Positions 18,005 to 26,945 of a stretch of 61,735 nucleotides of DNA are shown piece after piece (position 1 is the stretch's first letter; every line of letters starts with the position of its first letter). Below the pieces are notes generated by a model that did no database searches, was not told the origin of the DNA, and was given only the letters and a program-made list of their open reading frames with translations. Position numbers and translations under genes: made by a program. The stretch is from an uncultured Bacteroides sp. (lineage in GTDB: Bacteria; Bacteroidota; Bacteroidia; Bacteroidales; Bacteroidaceae), in assembly GCA_949289345.1 (NCBI GenBank), contig CASENS010000046.1, forward strand, positions 1 to 61,735, written 5' to 3'.

Positions 18005-18775
18005 ATGATTGAAACAAAAGTATCAAAAGGAATTGTAAGCACTTATTTTGATAAGTTGCAACGGAATTTAGAGTTGGACGTAGCCATCGTAGGTGGTGGC
18101 CCGTCTGGTATCGTAGCTGCCTACTACTTGGCTAAGGCAGGGCTGAAAGTGGCTCAATTCGACCGCAAACTGGCTCCTGGTGGAGGTATGTGGGGTGGCG
18201 CCATGATGTTCAATCAAATCGTTATTCAGGAGGAGGCGATGGACATTGTGCGCGATTTCGATATTAACTACCAGCCCTTGGAGGACGGACTTTACACAAT
18301 GGACTCAGTGGAGAGTACCTCATCCTTGCTCTACCATGCCGTACACGCCGGAGCCACCATCTTCAATTGTTATTCGGTAGAGGATGTCATCTTCAAGGCT
18401 GGCCGTGTGAACGGTGTTGTCGTAAATTGGACACCTGTACTTCGCGAAGGCCTGCACGTTGACCCCTTGAATATTCTGGCAAAAGTTGTAGTAGACGGCA
18501 CGGGACACGATAGCGAGATTGCTGCTACCGTAGCCAGAAAGAATGGCATCCGTCTGGCTACAGAGACGGGAGGTGTCATAGGCGAGCGTTCGTTGGACGT
18601 TGTGGCAGGCGAGGAAGAAGTGGTGAACGGTACCAAAGAAATCTATCCTGGCCTTTACGTATGCGGTATGGCTGCTTCAGCTGTTTCCGGTACGCCCCGT
18701 ATGGGTCCTATCTTTGGTGGCATGCTGATGTCTGGCAAGAAAGTAGCCGAGGAAATCATTAGGAAGTTGAAGTGA
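18005..18775 (+). CDS. thi4: Thi4-family thiamine thiazole synthase (Cys-less, sulfide-type)
   Basis: 256 residues. The dinucleotide-binding fold is clear: DVAIVGGGPSGIVAAYYLAK (near residues 25-44), then GGGMWGGAMMFNQIVIQ. The C-terminal part has GLYVCGMAASAVSGTPRMGP and IFGGMLMSGKKVAEEI, all typical of Thi4. In yeast Thi4 a Cys in GHDGPFGAFCAKR gives its own sulfur. Here the aligned stretch is GHDSEIAATVARK, with Val at that position and no Cys. That fits the prokaryotic, catalytic type that uses sulfide and iron, as known from anaerobic archaea. No thiG, thiH, thiS or thiF is seen nearby, so this gene probably supplies the thiazole half. Confidence 0.9.
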   Translation: MIETKVSKGIVSTYFDKLQRNLELDVAIVGGGPSGIVAAYYLAKAGLKVAQFDRKLAPGGGMWGGAMMFNQIVIQEEAMDIVRDFDINYQPLEDGLYTMDSVESTSSLLYHAVHAGATIFNCYSVEDVIFKAGRVNGVVVNWTPVLREGLHVDPLNILAKVVVDGTGHDSEIAATVARKNGIRLATETGGVIGERSLDVVAGEEEVVNGTKEIYPGLYVCGMAASAVSGTPRMGPIFGGMLMSGKKVAEEIIRKLK

Positions 18776-18790
18776 TAAATCGCTCACCAG

Positions 18791-18880
18791 ATGCTTAAGC
18801 GTCATTGGATGGCTTCGCCGTCCTATTTGATACAGGGCATCATCAATCTCTATCATGCCTTGGGAGGAGGAGCAGATTAA
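18791..18880 (+). pseudogene. Possible relic of a NodT/OprM-type outer-membrane channel C-terminus
   Basis: A 29-codon frame ends in QGIINLYHALGGGAD. The LYxALGGG ending is typical of NodT-family efflux channels. There is no upstream body, so if the match is real this is a relic. The sequence is short and the call is tentative. Confidence 0.35.
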
Positions 18881-18917
18881 CTTTTGTAATTCTCATCGGA
18901 AGGCATGTTATAAGCGT

Positions 18918-18966
18918 GCCGGATAAGATGGCTGGGTAAAACCGGGTCACCTTGTCCGGCTTTTTT
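18918..18966 (+). terminator. Intrinsic terminator after thi4
   Basis: GCCGGATAAG (18918-) pairs with CTTGTCCGGC (18951-18960) around an inner GGGT/ACCGGG segment, and is followed by a TTTTTT tract (18961-18966). Confidence 0.7.
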
Positions 18967-19098
18967 GTATGTAGATGGTAAATATTGATTATAAGTCTAT
19001 GTATGTTTGAAATAAAGGGCACAAAGACACCGTTTTATTAAAAGAAATCACATTTCGTGTCTCCGTGCCTTTGTGTTCAAGAAAAATAGGATAAAACT

Positions 19099-19295
19099 AT
19101 GAAACGAGACGCTATTTGTGCTACTATATTCCTTTTGTCTTTGTGATAGGCAACGCCATTGCCCAGTCGGCTCAGCCTGTTATCTGCTATAATTTCGGCT
19201 TAGGCTACAGAGCGCATAGCGCTACTCACGTCTGTGGCGAGCGGGATAATATATCGGATTGTTATAGGAAAAAGGTAAGAAAGCAAGTCGTTTGA
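19099..19295 (+). pseudogene. Frameshifted small secreted protein
   Basis: The ATG at 19099 starts MKRDAICATIFLLSL, half a signal peptide, and stops at 19146. In the adjacent frame the signal peptide continues as VIGNAIAQSAQP, followed by VICYNFGLGYRAHSATHVCG and a stop at 19293-19295. A single-base change near 19140 would join the two parts into one protein of about 65 residues with a cleavage site after AIAQ. I do not recognise the mature part. Confidence 0.4.
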
Positions 19296-19307
19296 AATTA
19301 AGATATG

Positions 19308-19346
19308 ACTGGTCCTAAATCACCGTCACTGTTATTTAGGACCAGT
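19308..19346. terminator. Stem-loop between convergent genes
   Basis: ACTGGTCCTAAAT (19308-19320) and ATTTAGGACCAGT (19334-19346) are a perfect 13-bp inverted repeat with a 13-nt loop. It lies just beyond the 3' end of the phosphate transporter on the minus strand and could serve either side. Confidence 0.6.
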
Positions 19347-19380
19347 TAGTTATAGTGTGTGCTTTAAGGATTTTCTCCTC

Positions 19381-21627
19381 TTATTCCTCCGCCTGGAACT
19401 TGCGGCTCACTTTCAGCAGGTTGTTGGCATACGTTACCACGTTTTGGGCTTCCTGCACCATGGTCAAGTAAACCATGCTGACTTTAATGCTACCCGTATG
19501 GCTTTGGATGCGCTGCAATTCTTGACGCTTCAGATGGGAGAGTTGTCCGTTCAGTTCGTTGGCCTTGCGGATATCCAGTTCCATGTCCGCATAGTTATTG
19601 CTTTCAATGCGGTTGCGGGTGGCCTGCAACAAGGCAGTGATGTCTTCCGTGATGTCGGCAAACTCACCTTTTTGGATGGCGTCCAAAGGCTTAAAGTTAT
19701 TGTCCACGTGTTCCAAGCAAGGCTCACAGAATCGTCCGATGCTATACACTAATTCACTGGCAAAGTCGTTGCCTTGGTAGTAGTAAAGGCCTTTCTCCAA
19801 AATAGTATTGTTATCCAGGTGGCTCATGGCCAGTGTACCGGTGCGTTTCATCTGCTTGATGAGTTGCTTCTCAAACTTCACAGAACCCATGGAACGGCGT
19901 AGGCCGCGCAGGTTTTCGTGTAGGAAAGAGGTAGAGATGCGCTCAAAATTTTCTTCGGTGAAAGCCAGCACTTTACCCAATTCTTCGCGGGTATGCGTCT
20001 GGAGCAGGCGAAGTACTTCTGCATTGTCCGAACTACTGAGGAGTTTTTTTATTGTTTCATTACTTTGTTCTTTGGCTTTGCGTTTCTTAAACATTACTTG
20101 GCTTCTGACAAGCAGGAACACTGCTACCGCAATCAGCAGGATGATGGCAATTGTACCTCCGTAGTGGATGAACAACGCTACAAAGAAACAGAAGGTGAAA
20201 GCCGCTCCAGCTGTGATGAACCAACCGCCAATGACACTCAATACACCCGTGATGCGGAATACGGCAGAGTCACGTCCCCAAGCACGGTCGGCCAATGAAC
20301 TACCCATGGCTACCATGAAGGTTACATAAGTGGTAGACAAAGGTAATTTTAATGAAGTACCCAAGGCAATCAGCAAACCGGCCAATACCAAGTTGACCGA
20401 GGCGCGTACCATGTCGAAAGCGGCGCCGTCAGCAATGATGGCTTCGTCCTTACGGAAGCGGGTCTCAATCCAACGCTTGGTACTTTCAGGGGTAATTTTG
20501 GAAATGCCGTTAGCCAGAGTCATGCTGAAACGTACCAGTGTACGAGCGATAGGGGTGCTGCCGAAATTTTCTTCACCCTCATCTTGACGAGACAAGTCTA
20601 CGGAAGTCTTGATGACGTTGTGTGCTTTCTTTGAAGTGGCTAAAGCGATGACCATGACAGCGCCTGCGCCAATCAGGAAATACCAAGGTGTTTGAGCGGA
20701 ACCTAATAAAGAAGTCATCAGGAAGCCATTGGGACCTGCGGCTTGTCCGTTGGCTGTGTAATCCAGAAATGAAGAATAACCAGCCAATGGCACACCAATG
20801 AAGTTTACCAAGTCATTTCCTGCGAATGCCAGTGCTAAGGCGAATGTACCCATCAGCACAATTACCTTAAATACGTTTACCTTGCAAATATGGAGTATCT
20901 GCATCAGCAGTGTGAAGAATACGAAAAAGCCTCCCACCAGCATCAACGTGTTGTCATGTACCCATTGTTTGTATTCGGGGGTCATGAACGAACTGTCCTT
21001 CAGTCCCTGTATCAGCATGAAGTAGATGATGCTCGTGGCGGCTATGCCTCCGAAGATACCGATACTGTATTTCATGTGCTTTTTGTAGTTGAACGTGAAA
21101 ATGATACGCGCCAGCCACTGCACCAATATACCGAAAAAGAACGCGATGGCCACTGAAACGAAAATGGCCATGATGACCGATAGCGCTTTGTCTGTGTTGA
21201 TAAGGTCGCCTAATCCCAAGTCACCGTTGCTGCCATATACCTTAATCAAAGCCAGAGCGAATGTACCACCTAACAACTCGAACACCATGGAGACCGTGGT
21301 GGAGGTTGGCATACCCATTGTGTTGAACACATCGAGCAAGACGACATCCGTCAGCATGACGGCCAACAAAATGGTCATGACTTCCGCAAAATAGAAATGT
21401 TGCGGTTGATAAATGCCGTGACGGGCAATATCCATCATACCGTTGCTCAGTGCCGCACCGATAAAGACACCGATGCCCGCAATGAAGATGATGGTTTTGA
21501 AGGATGCCGCTTTAGCTCCGATAGCGGAGTTCAGGAAGTTGACGGCATCGTTGCTTACGCCCACCACAAGGTCGAATATTGCGAGGACGAACAGGAAGAG
21601 TACGATTCCTAAATAGATGGTTTCCAT
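19381..21627 (-). CDS. Inorganic phosphate transporter, PiT family, with C-terminal PhoU-like domain
   Basis: 748 residues. The N-terminal two thirds is a PiT permease: GVSNDAVNFLNSAIGAKAAS and MGMPTSTTVSMVFELLGGTFA are the two signature repeats of the family, and KLPLSTTYVTFMVAMGSSLADRA is the second half. After the last membrane segment (about residue 510) a helical PhoU/DUF47-like domain follows (LSSSDNAEVLRLLQTHTREE... to the C-terminus). Such fused permease-PhoU proteins are common in Bacteroidetes. It takes up phosphate with a cation, and the polyphosphate kinase gene lies immediately upstream on the same strand. Confidence 0.9.
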   Translation of the reverse strand: METIYLGIVLFLFVLAIFDLVVGVSNDAVNFLNSAIGAKAASFKTIIFIAGIGVFIGAALSNGMMDIARHGIYQPQHFYFAEVMTILLAVMLTDVVLLDVFNTMGMPTSTTVSMVFELLGGTFALALIKVYGSNGDLGLGDLINTDKALSVIMAIFVSVAIAFFFGILVQWLARIIFTFNYKKHMKYSIGIFGGIAATSIIYFMLIQGLKDSSFMTPEYKQWVHDNTLMLVGGFFVFFTLLMQILHICKVNVFKVIVLMGTFALALAFAGNDLVNFIGVPLAGYSSFLDYTANGQAAGPNGFLMTSLLGSAQTPWYFLIGAGAVMVIALATSKKAHNVIKTSVDLSRQDEGEENFGSTPIARTLVRFSMTLANGISKITPESTKRWIETRFRKDEAIIADGAAFDMVRASVNLVLAGLLIALGTSLKLPLSTTYVTFMVAMGSSLADRAWGRDSAVFRITGVLSVIGGWFITAGAAFTFCFFVALFIHYGGTIAIILLIAVAVFLLVRSQVMFKKRKAKEQSNETIKKLLSSSDNAEVLRLLQTHTREELGKVLAFTEENFERISTSFLHENLRGLRRSMGSVKFEKQLIKQMKRTGTLAMSHLDNNTILEKGLYYYQGNDFASELVYSIGRFCEPCLEHVDNNFKPLDAIQKGEFADITEDITALLQATRNRIESNNYADMELDIRKANELNGQLSHLKRQELQRIQSHTGSIKVSMVYLTMVQEAQNVVTYANNLLKVSRKFQAEE

Positions 21628-21710
21628 ATAATAAAATTGTAAAATTTTTATTTGGGTGCAAAGGACGGAAGATTGTGTTACATACGCTTGTCATACATGT
21701 TACGTTCGTG

Positions 21711-23774
21711 TTACAAACGTTCTTTCAGGTATTCGTAGAAGGCATATTGCGCACGCTTCTCTTCGTTTTGCGGATGGGTTGATTTCCACCGGTTGCGCAG
21801 GTGTTCGTCCACGAAGCACGCCTTGCGCTTGTCCTCCAACTGTATGAGGAGCATGTCCGTCAGCTCTTGCTTCAGCGTTTTGTCTAATATGGGTGTGACG
21901 GCCTCAATACGTCTGTACAAATTGCGCCGCATCCAGTCGGGCGAGCCAAGGAAGAGCTTGGGGCGTTTGTCGTTGCCGAAGTACCACACGCGGGCATGCT
22001 CCAGAAAAGTATCCACGATGCGTGTTACCCGTATGTTGCGACTGTACGCCTGTCCGGGCATCAAACAGCAAATACCACGTAGGATGAGGTCTATCTGTAC
22101 GCCCGCTTGCGAAGCTTCGTACAGGCGGCTTATCATGTAGGGGTCTTGTAGGGCGTTCATCTTCAGGATGATTCTCCCTTCTTTGCCGGCTTGCGCCAAG
22201 GATATTTCGTGGTCGATGAGACGGTTCAATTCGGGCATGAGGTTGAAACGGGCCACCAGCAGACGCTTGAATACGGGGGCTTCGCAACGTCCTTGCAACA
22301 TGCGGAAGAGTTGTTTTAAGTCGTTTACCAACACGGGATTACTGGTAAACAGACCGCAGTCGGCGTACAGAGTAGCCGTTTTTTCGTTAAAGTTTCCCGT
22401 ACTGATGTAGGCATAGCTCGTCAGCTTGTGGTTCTGAATGTCCTTGCGAAGCACTAAGGCCACCTTGGCGTGCACTTTCAGCTTGGGCAGGCTGTAGAGT
22501 ATGTTGATACCTGCGGCTTGCATCATTTCGGCTGTGGCTAAGTTATGTTCTTCATCGAAGCGGGCTTTCAGCTCTACAAATACGGTGACTTTCTTCCCGT
22601 TTTGTGCCGCGGCTATCAGTGTGTTGATGACGGCCGAATTGTCTGCCACACGGTATTGAGTTACCATGATTTCCTTCACCGCCGGGTCGTGTACGGCTTC
22701 GTAGAGGAAATGGATAAAGTGGTCGAACGAGTGATAGGGATAGTACAGCAGTAAGTCACGCTGTGCCACATAGTTGAAGACGGATCCGCTCTCGTCAAGA
22801 CAGGCCAGTTTGAGTGGCTGAGGTTTGCGGAGTGGATGCAGGTTGGGGTTCGGGTTGGGCAGGTTCTTCAAGTCTTCCAGGTTTAGGTGCTTGTCGCCCG
22901 GTACCAGCTCGTTGCGGTCTATGCGGTAAGCGTCCACCAGATAGTCTAGGAAATCCTTGGGTATGGCGCGGTCATACACAAAGCGGCACACGGCACCCGT
23001 CTTGCGCTTTTTCACCTTTGTCTTTACTTGCTCTATCAGTTCGTTACTGCTGGCGGCATCGTCTATCAGGATGTCCGCGTCGCGCGATATCTTGATGCAA
23101 TAACTGCTATCCACCTCGTAACCGGGAAAGATGGTGCCGATGTTGGCTTTGATGATGTCCTCTATGAACATCAGGTAGTAGTTCTTTCCTATCTTGGGCA
23201 ATTCGATGAAGCGGGGCACCTTGCTGTAAGGCAACTTCATGACAAAGTATTCCGTACGTCTCGGATCCTCTAAGGGAAGGTCTTTGCGAAACAAACGTAC
23301 GGCCAGATACAGGCGGTTGTCGCGCAGGAAGGAGATGACCCGGTCTTTGCTCACCGGTACGGGGGCGAGATAGGGGAATATCTCTTCGTGGAAAAAGTGA
23401 CGTATGTAATCCCGGTGGAAAGGTTCTGTGGGGCAACTTTGATAAAATATAATATGGTGTTTCTCCAGTTCGGGAAGAATTTTTCCTTCGTAGATGGAGA
23501 TGCGTACGTCCAGCTGGCGGTTCACCTCGCGGTTTATTTCGTCCACCAACTCGATGGCCGACTGCACGCTTTCCTCGTCTTCAGGCGTTTTTCCCGTGGC
23601 GATGGCCTTATGGTCGGCTACGCGTATTTTGTAGAATTCCTCCAGATTAGACGAATAGATGGAGATAAAGTTGATGCGCTCGTAGATGGGCAGAGTAGGG
23701 TCGGCGGCTTCCAGCAGCACCCGATAGTTGAACGATAGCCAACTGATGTCTCGGTTGAAGAATTGGTATTCCAT
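21711..23774 (-). CDS. ppk1: Polyphosphate kinase 1
   Basis: 687 residues from the ATG at 23774, chosen because the family N-terminus (MEYQFFNRDISWLSFNYRVL) begins there, whereas the frame is open further upstream. The phosphorylated His is at residue 435 in KLKVHAKVALVLRK, the same number as in the E. coli enzyme. Other motifs are FVELKARFDEEHNL, YISTGNFNEKTATLYAD and RGICCLMPG. It makes polyphosphate from ATP. It lies 84 bp upstream of the phosphate transporter on the same strand, which suggests linked phosphate uptake and storage. It is divergent from the YfcE-like gene with a 61-bp gap. Confidence 0.95.
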   Translation of the reverse strand: MEYQFFNRDISWLSFNYRVLLEAADPTLPIYERINFISIYSSNLEEFYKIRVADHKAIATGKTPEDEESVQSAIELVDEINREVNRQLDVRISIYEGKILPELEKHHIIFYQSCPTEPFHRDYIRHFFHEEIFPYLAPVPVSKDRVISFLRDNRLYLAVRLFRKDLPLEDPRRTEYFVMKLPYSKVPRFIELPKIGKNYYLMFIEDIIKANIGTIFPGYEVDSSYCIKISRDADILIDDAASSNELIEQVKTKVKKRKTGAVCRFVYDRAIPKDFLDYLVDAYRIDRNELVPGDKHLNLEDLKNLPNPNPNLHPLRKPQPLKLACLDESGSVFNYVAQRDLLLYYPYHSFDHFIHFLYEAVHDPAVKEIMVTQYRVADNSAVINTLIAAAQNGKKVTVFVELKARFDEEHNLATAEMMQAAGINILYSLPKLKVHAKVALVLRKDIQNHKLTSYAYISTGNFNEKTATLYADCGLFTSNPVLVNDLKQLFRMLQGRCEAPVFKRLLVARFNLMPELNRLIDHEISLAQAGKEGRIILKMNALQDPYMISRLYEASQAGVQIDLILRGICCLMPGQAYSRNIRVTRIVDTFLEHARVWYFGNDKRPKLFLGSPDWMRRNLYRRIEAVTPILDKTLKQELTDMLLIQLEDKRKACFVDEHLRNRWKSTHPQNEEKRAQYAFYEYLKERL

Positions 23775-23787
23775 ATCCACTTCTTTT

Positions 23788-23818
23788 TTTGAACTTTCTA
23801 CAAATATACCTACCTTTG
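23788..23818 (+). promoter_or_regulatory. Promoter of the YfcE-like gene
   Basis: TTTG (23788-23791), a 19-bp spacer and TACCTTTG (23811-23818) match the Bacteroides consensus exactly. The ATG at 23836 is only 17 nt from the -7 box, so the leader is very short. Confidence 0.7.
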
Positions 23819-23835
23819 TCGTATAAAACAAGTGG

Positions 23836-24333
23836 ATGATGATAAAAATCGGTTTATTGTCCGATACGCATGGGTATTGGGACGAAAAGTATCTGCATTA
23901 TTTCGAGCCATGCGATGAGATATGGCATGCGGGCGATATCGGCTCTTTGGAGTTGGCGCAGCGCCTGGCGGCTTTCCGCACCTTCCGTGCTGTGTATGGC
24001 AACATTGACGGGCAGGACATCCGCCAACTCTATCCTCAGACTCTTCGCTTCGTAGTGGAGGGGGCGGAGGTGCTGATGAAGCACATCGGCGGATATCCCG
24101 GCCGCTATGACCCTTCCATTGCGGGGAGCATTCTGACCCGTCCGCCGAAGCTCTTCATCAGCGGGCATTCGCACATCTTGAAGGTGAAGTATGACAAGAC
24201 GTTGGACATGCTCCACATCAATCCCGGTGCGGCGGGCAAATACGGTTTCCACAAGGTGCGCACTCTTGTGCGCTTTTCGGTGGACAAAAGCGTTTTCAAA
24301 GACCTTGAAGTGATAGAACTGTCAGATGTATAG
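23836..24333 (+). CDS. YfcE/MJ0936-type metallophosphoesterase
   Basis: 165 residues with the complete metal-binding set of the family: LLSDTHG, WHAGDIGS, VYGNIDG, and ISGHSHILK, then MLHINPGAAG. The fold binds two metal ions and hydrolyses phosphodiesters. Its natural substrate is unknown. It starts from its own promoter, divergent from ppk1, and ends 20 bp before the convergent Fur-family gene. Confidence 0.9.
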   Translation: MMIKIGLLSDTHGYWDEKYLHYFEPCDEIWHAGDIGSLELAQRLAAFRTFRAVYGNIDGQDIRQLYPQTLRFVVEGAEVLMKHIGGYPGRYDPSIAGSILTRPPKLFISGHSHILKVKYDKTLDMLHINPGAAGKYGFHKVRTLVRFSVDKSVFKDLEVIELSDV

Positions 24334-24352
24334 CGGGATGTTTGGGCAATGT

Positions 24353-24796
24353 TTACAATGCATTGGGCTTCCCTGCTTTGGCGGCGCACTCCGGACAAAG
24401 CCCTTTCAGCACATAGTTGATGCTGTTGAGGGTGAAGCCTTCGGGCAGTTTTACGATGGGGGTTGGAATGTTCGTGAAACAAAACGTACGGTTACATTCC
24501 GTGCAATGAAAATGTGTGTGCAGGTCGCCCACCTCGCACGAACAGGAGGAACTGCACACTGCATACTTAAACGAACCCGTGCCGTCATCAATGCTATGGA
24601 TGAGGTGATGGGAAAGGAAAAGGGTCAGCGTACGGAAGATGGTGGATTTGTCTACCGTGTCGAGCATGTCCTCCAAGTCGGACAAAGACACTGAGCGTCC
24701 CGCTTCTTGCATGGCTTTCAGCACCATCAGGCGAATGGCGGTAGGTTGAATCTCGCGTCGTGCCAATAGCTCCAGATATTGTTTTTCGTTCTTCAT
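24353..24796 (-). CDS. Fur-family metal-dependent transcriptional regulator
   Basis: 147 residues. The winged-helix DNA-binding half contains TAIRLMVLKAMQEAGRSVS and KSTIFRTLTLFLSHHLIHSI. The metal half has HTHFHCTECNRTFCF, then LCPECAAK: two CxxC pairs suited to a structural Zn site, and His residues for a sensory site. It is in operon with the zinc-type P1B-ATPase (15 bp after its stop). Whether it is a Zur, Fur or PerR cannot be read directly. The partner gene points to zinc or a related ion. The shared TGCAA-TTGCA operator upstream of the ATPase and of the RND adaptor is its likely binding site. Confidence 0.9.
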   Translation of the reverse strand: MKNEKQYLELLARREIQPTAIRLMVLKAMQEAGRSVSLSDLEDMLDTVDKSTIFRTLTLFLSHHLIHSIDDGTGSFKYAVCSSSCSCEVGDLHTHFHCTECNRTFCFTNIPTPIVKLPEGFTLNSINYVLKGLCPECAAKAGKPNAL

Positions 24797-24811
24797 ATAC
24801 CTTATTATATA

Positions 24812-26758
24812 TTAATCACTATGCTTTTGCAGGCGTATGGCGTTCAAGATGGCCAGCAGGGCTACTCCTACATCGGCAAAGACGGCTTCCCATAAAGTTG
24901 CCATACCCACGACTCCCAGCAGCAGCACGACGACCTTCACGCCCAATGCCAACACAATGTTTTGCCAAACGATGCTCCGCGTCTTCCGCCCTATGCGGAT
25001 AGCGGTGGCCGCTTTGGAAGGCTGGTCCGTCTGGATAACCACATCTGCCGTCTCAATGGCCGCATCACTCCCCAATCCGCCCATGGCAATGCCCACATCG
25101 CTCAAGGCAAGCACGGGCGAGTCGTTAATACCATCGCCCACAAAAGCTATCCGGTTGTCTGCATTCTTGCGTAAGCCTTCTATGTGCTTCACTTTCCCAT
25201 CGGGTAACAGGTCTCCGTATGCCTGCACAATGCCCAGCTTGTGGGCAAAGGTAGTGACAATACTTTGTTTATCGCCCGATAGCATTTCAATATTCTTGAT
25301 ATTTAGTTTTTTTAATGCCCGGATGGCTTCGGGCGCATCGGCTTTCAACACATCGGACAACGAAAGATAGCCCGCATAACGGCCGTCCGCCGCACATAGC
25401 ACAAGCGTCCCGTCCATGGCATCCAGCTCTTGCGGATACGCGATGTGTTGACGGGACAAAAGTTTGGCGTTGCCCACCACAAGGTTCTGCGAAGCGAGCG
25501 AGCAAGTCAAGCCATATCCGGCGTCCTCTTTTACCTCCCTCACCGGAGAAAAATTTATATCCGACCGGCGAGCATAATCTACGATGGCTTTGGCTATGGG
25601 GTGCGTGCTGTATTGCTCGGCCGATGCCATCAGCCGTACCAACTCTTCTCGGGTAAATCCTTCTTCCGGTTGGCAATCCTGCACTTCGAACGAACCTTGG
25701 GTCAAGGTACCTGTCTTGTCGAAGACCACCGTATTGACGGAAGTGATTGCGTCCAGATAATTACCTCCCTTGAACAAAATGCCCAAACGGGAAGCCGCCC
25801 CGATGCCGCTGAAATAACTCAACGGGATGCTGACCACTAAAGCGCAAGGGCATGACACGACAAGGAAAACCAGCGCCCTATAGAACCAATCGCTAAAAAC
25901 ATAACTGAATGTCCCGTCGACTCCTGACCACAAGTAGGGTAGCAGGAGGATAAGGACAGCCATGCACGTAACAGCCGGGGTATAGATACGCGCGAACTTA
26001 CGGATGAAAAGCTCCGTAGGCGCCTTGCGTTCCGAAGCCTCTTCCACCATGCGCAGTATGCGTGACAAGGCACTGTCATTAAACGGCCTGTTCACCTTGA
26101 TGTGTACGGTGCGGTTGCTGGAAATCATGCCGGCCAGCACTTCAGCATCGGGCGCTATGGAACGGGGTAAACTCTCACCCGTCAGTGCTGAAGTATTGAA
26201 GTCGGCCGTGTCATGGCATAAAGTCCCGTCAAGGGGTACGCGTTCGCCCGCTTTTACTTCGATAATCTCACCCACTTGCACCATTTCAGGAGCTGTTTGG
26301 ACGGGTTTCCCGTCGCGGATAACGGTGGCTTTCTCCGGATGAACATCCACCAAATCGCTGATGTTGGCACGTGCCTTGTTCACCGCCTTCTCCTGGAAAT
26401 GTTCGCCTACTGAATAGAAGAGCATGACGGCCACCCCCTCCGGATACTCACCGATGGCAAATGCCCCAATGGTAGCAATGAACATCAAGGTAAATTCGTT
26501 GAAACACTTCCCTTTCCGAAGTTCTTCCCATGCCTCTTTCAGCACAGGAATGGCCACTGGCAGATATGCGGCCAGAAACCATGCAAGGGCGACTTCCCGC
26601 AGCCGGAAGAAAGGCGCATCCGCGGCATCAAAGCTTACCCCTAAGACAAGCAACAGGCCGGACAACAGCATACTGCCATATTCATTCCAAAAAGAATGCG
26701 GACGATGTTGGCAATCCGAGGCGGCATGTTCATGATGTGGACAACAATGGCAACTCAT
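24812..26758 (-). CDS. Heavy-metal P1B-type ATPase (Zn/Cd/Pb exporter type)
   Basis: 648 residues. It begins with a Cys/His-rich tail ([20 protein letters not shown]) instead of a ferredoxin-like HMA domain. Core motifs are [15 protein letters not shown] (about residue 303, the metal-binding CPC), DKTGTLTQ (phosphorylated Asp about 347), and [20 protein letters not shown]. The last membrane helix holds [17 protein letters not shown], with the Asp that marks the P1B-2 (Zn, Cd, Pb) class. It exports divalent metal from the cytoplasm. It is the first gene of an operon with the Fur-family regulator, and its promoter carries an inverted repeat shared with the RND adaptor promoter. Confidence 0.92.
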   Translation of the reverse strand: MSCHCCPHHEHAASDCQHRPHSFWNEYGSMLLSGLLLVLGVSFDAADAPFFRLREVALAWFLAAYLPVAIPVLKEAWEELRKGKCFNEFTLMFIATIGAFAIGEYPEGVAVMLFYSVGEHFQEKAVNKARANISDLVDVHPEKATVIRDGKPVQTAPEMVQVGEIIEVKAGERVPLDGTLCHDTADFNTSALTGESLPRSIAPDAEVLAGMISSNRTVHIKVNRPFNDSALSRILRMVEEASERKAPTELFIRKFARIYTPAVTCMAVLILLLPYLWSGVDGTFSYVFSDWFYRALVFLVVSCPCALVVSIPLSYFSGIGAASRLGILFKGGNYLDAITSVNTVVFDKTGTLTQGSFEVQDCQPEEGFTREELVRLMASAEQYSTHPIAKAIVDYARRSDINFSPVREVKEDAGYGLTCSLASQNLVVGNAKLLSRQHIAYPQELDAMDGTLVLCAADGRYAGYLSLSDVLKADAPEAIRALKKLNIKNIEMLSGDKQSIVTTFAHKLGIVQAYGDLLPDGKVKHIEGLRKNADNRIAFVGDGINDSPVLALSDVGIAMGGLGSDAAIETADVVIQTDQPSKAATAIRIGRKTRSIVWQNIVLALGVKVVVLLLGVVGMATLWEAVFADVGVALLAILNAIRLQKHSD

Positions 26759-26787
26759 AACTTCTCTGTTTTTTTATTTTCCTGCCG

Positions 26788-26822
26788 CAAAAGTAGAAGA
26801 AACAGGATGCAACTTGGTTGCA
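26788..26822 (-). promoter_or_regulatory. P1B-ATPase promoter with TGCAA-N5-TTGCA operator
   Basis: On the minus strand the -7 box is TACTTTTG (26795-26788) and the inverted repeat TGCAACTTGGTTGCA lies at 26808-26822, 12 bp upstream. Both parts and the spacing equal those at 10695-10729. The repeat covers the expected -33 region. Confidence 0.7.
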
Positions 26823-26909
26823 AAAGGGGAATGCGCCGAAAAATATCCTTTTTTTGATGAATATCTGCCTTTTCTTAGCCTGGAAAGAAGTGATTTTTGC
26901 AAAAAGAAT

Positions 26910-26917
26910 TATATTTG
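26910..26917 (+). promoter_or_regulatory. Putative -7 box (TATATTTG) of the hybrid regulator gene
   Basis: TATATTTG matches TAnnTTTG and lies 28 nt before the ATG at 26946. No good -33 box is seen. Confidence 0.45.
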
Positions 26918-26945
26918 TCACACCAATGTTGTTCATAGAAAAACC

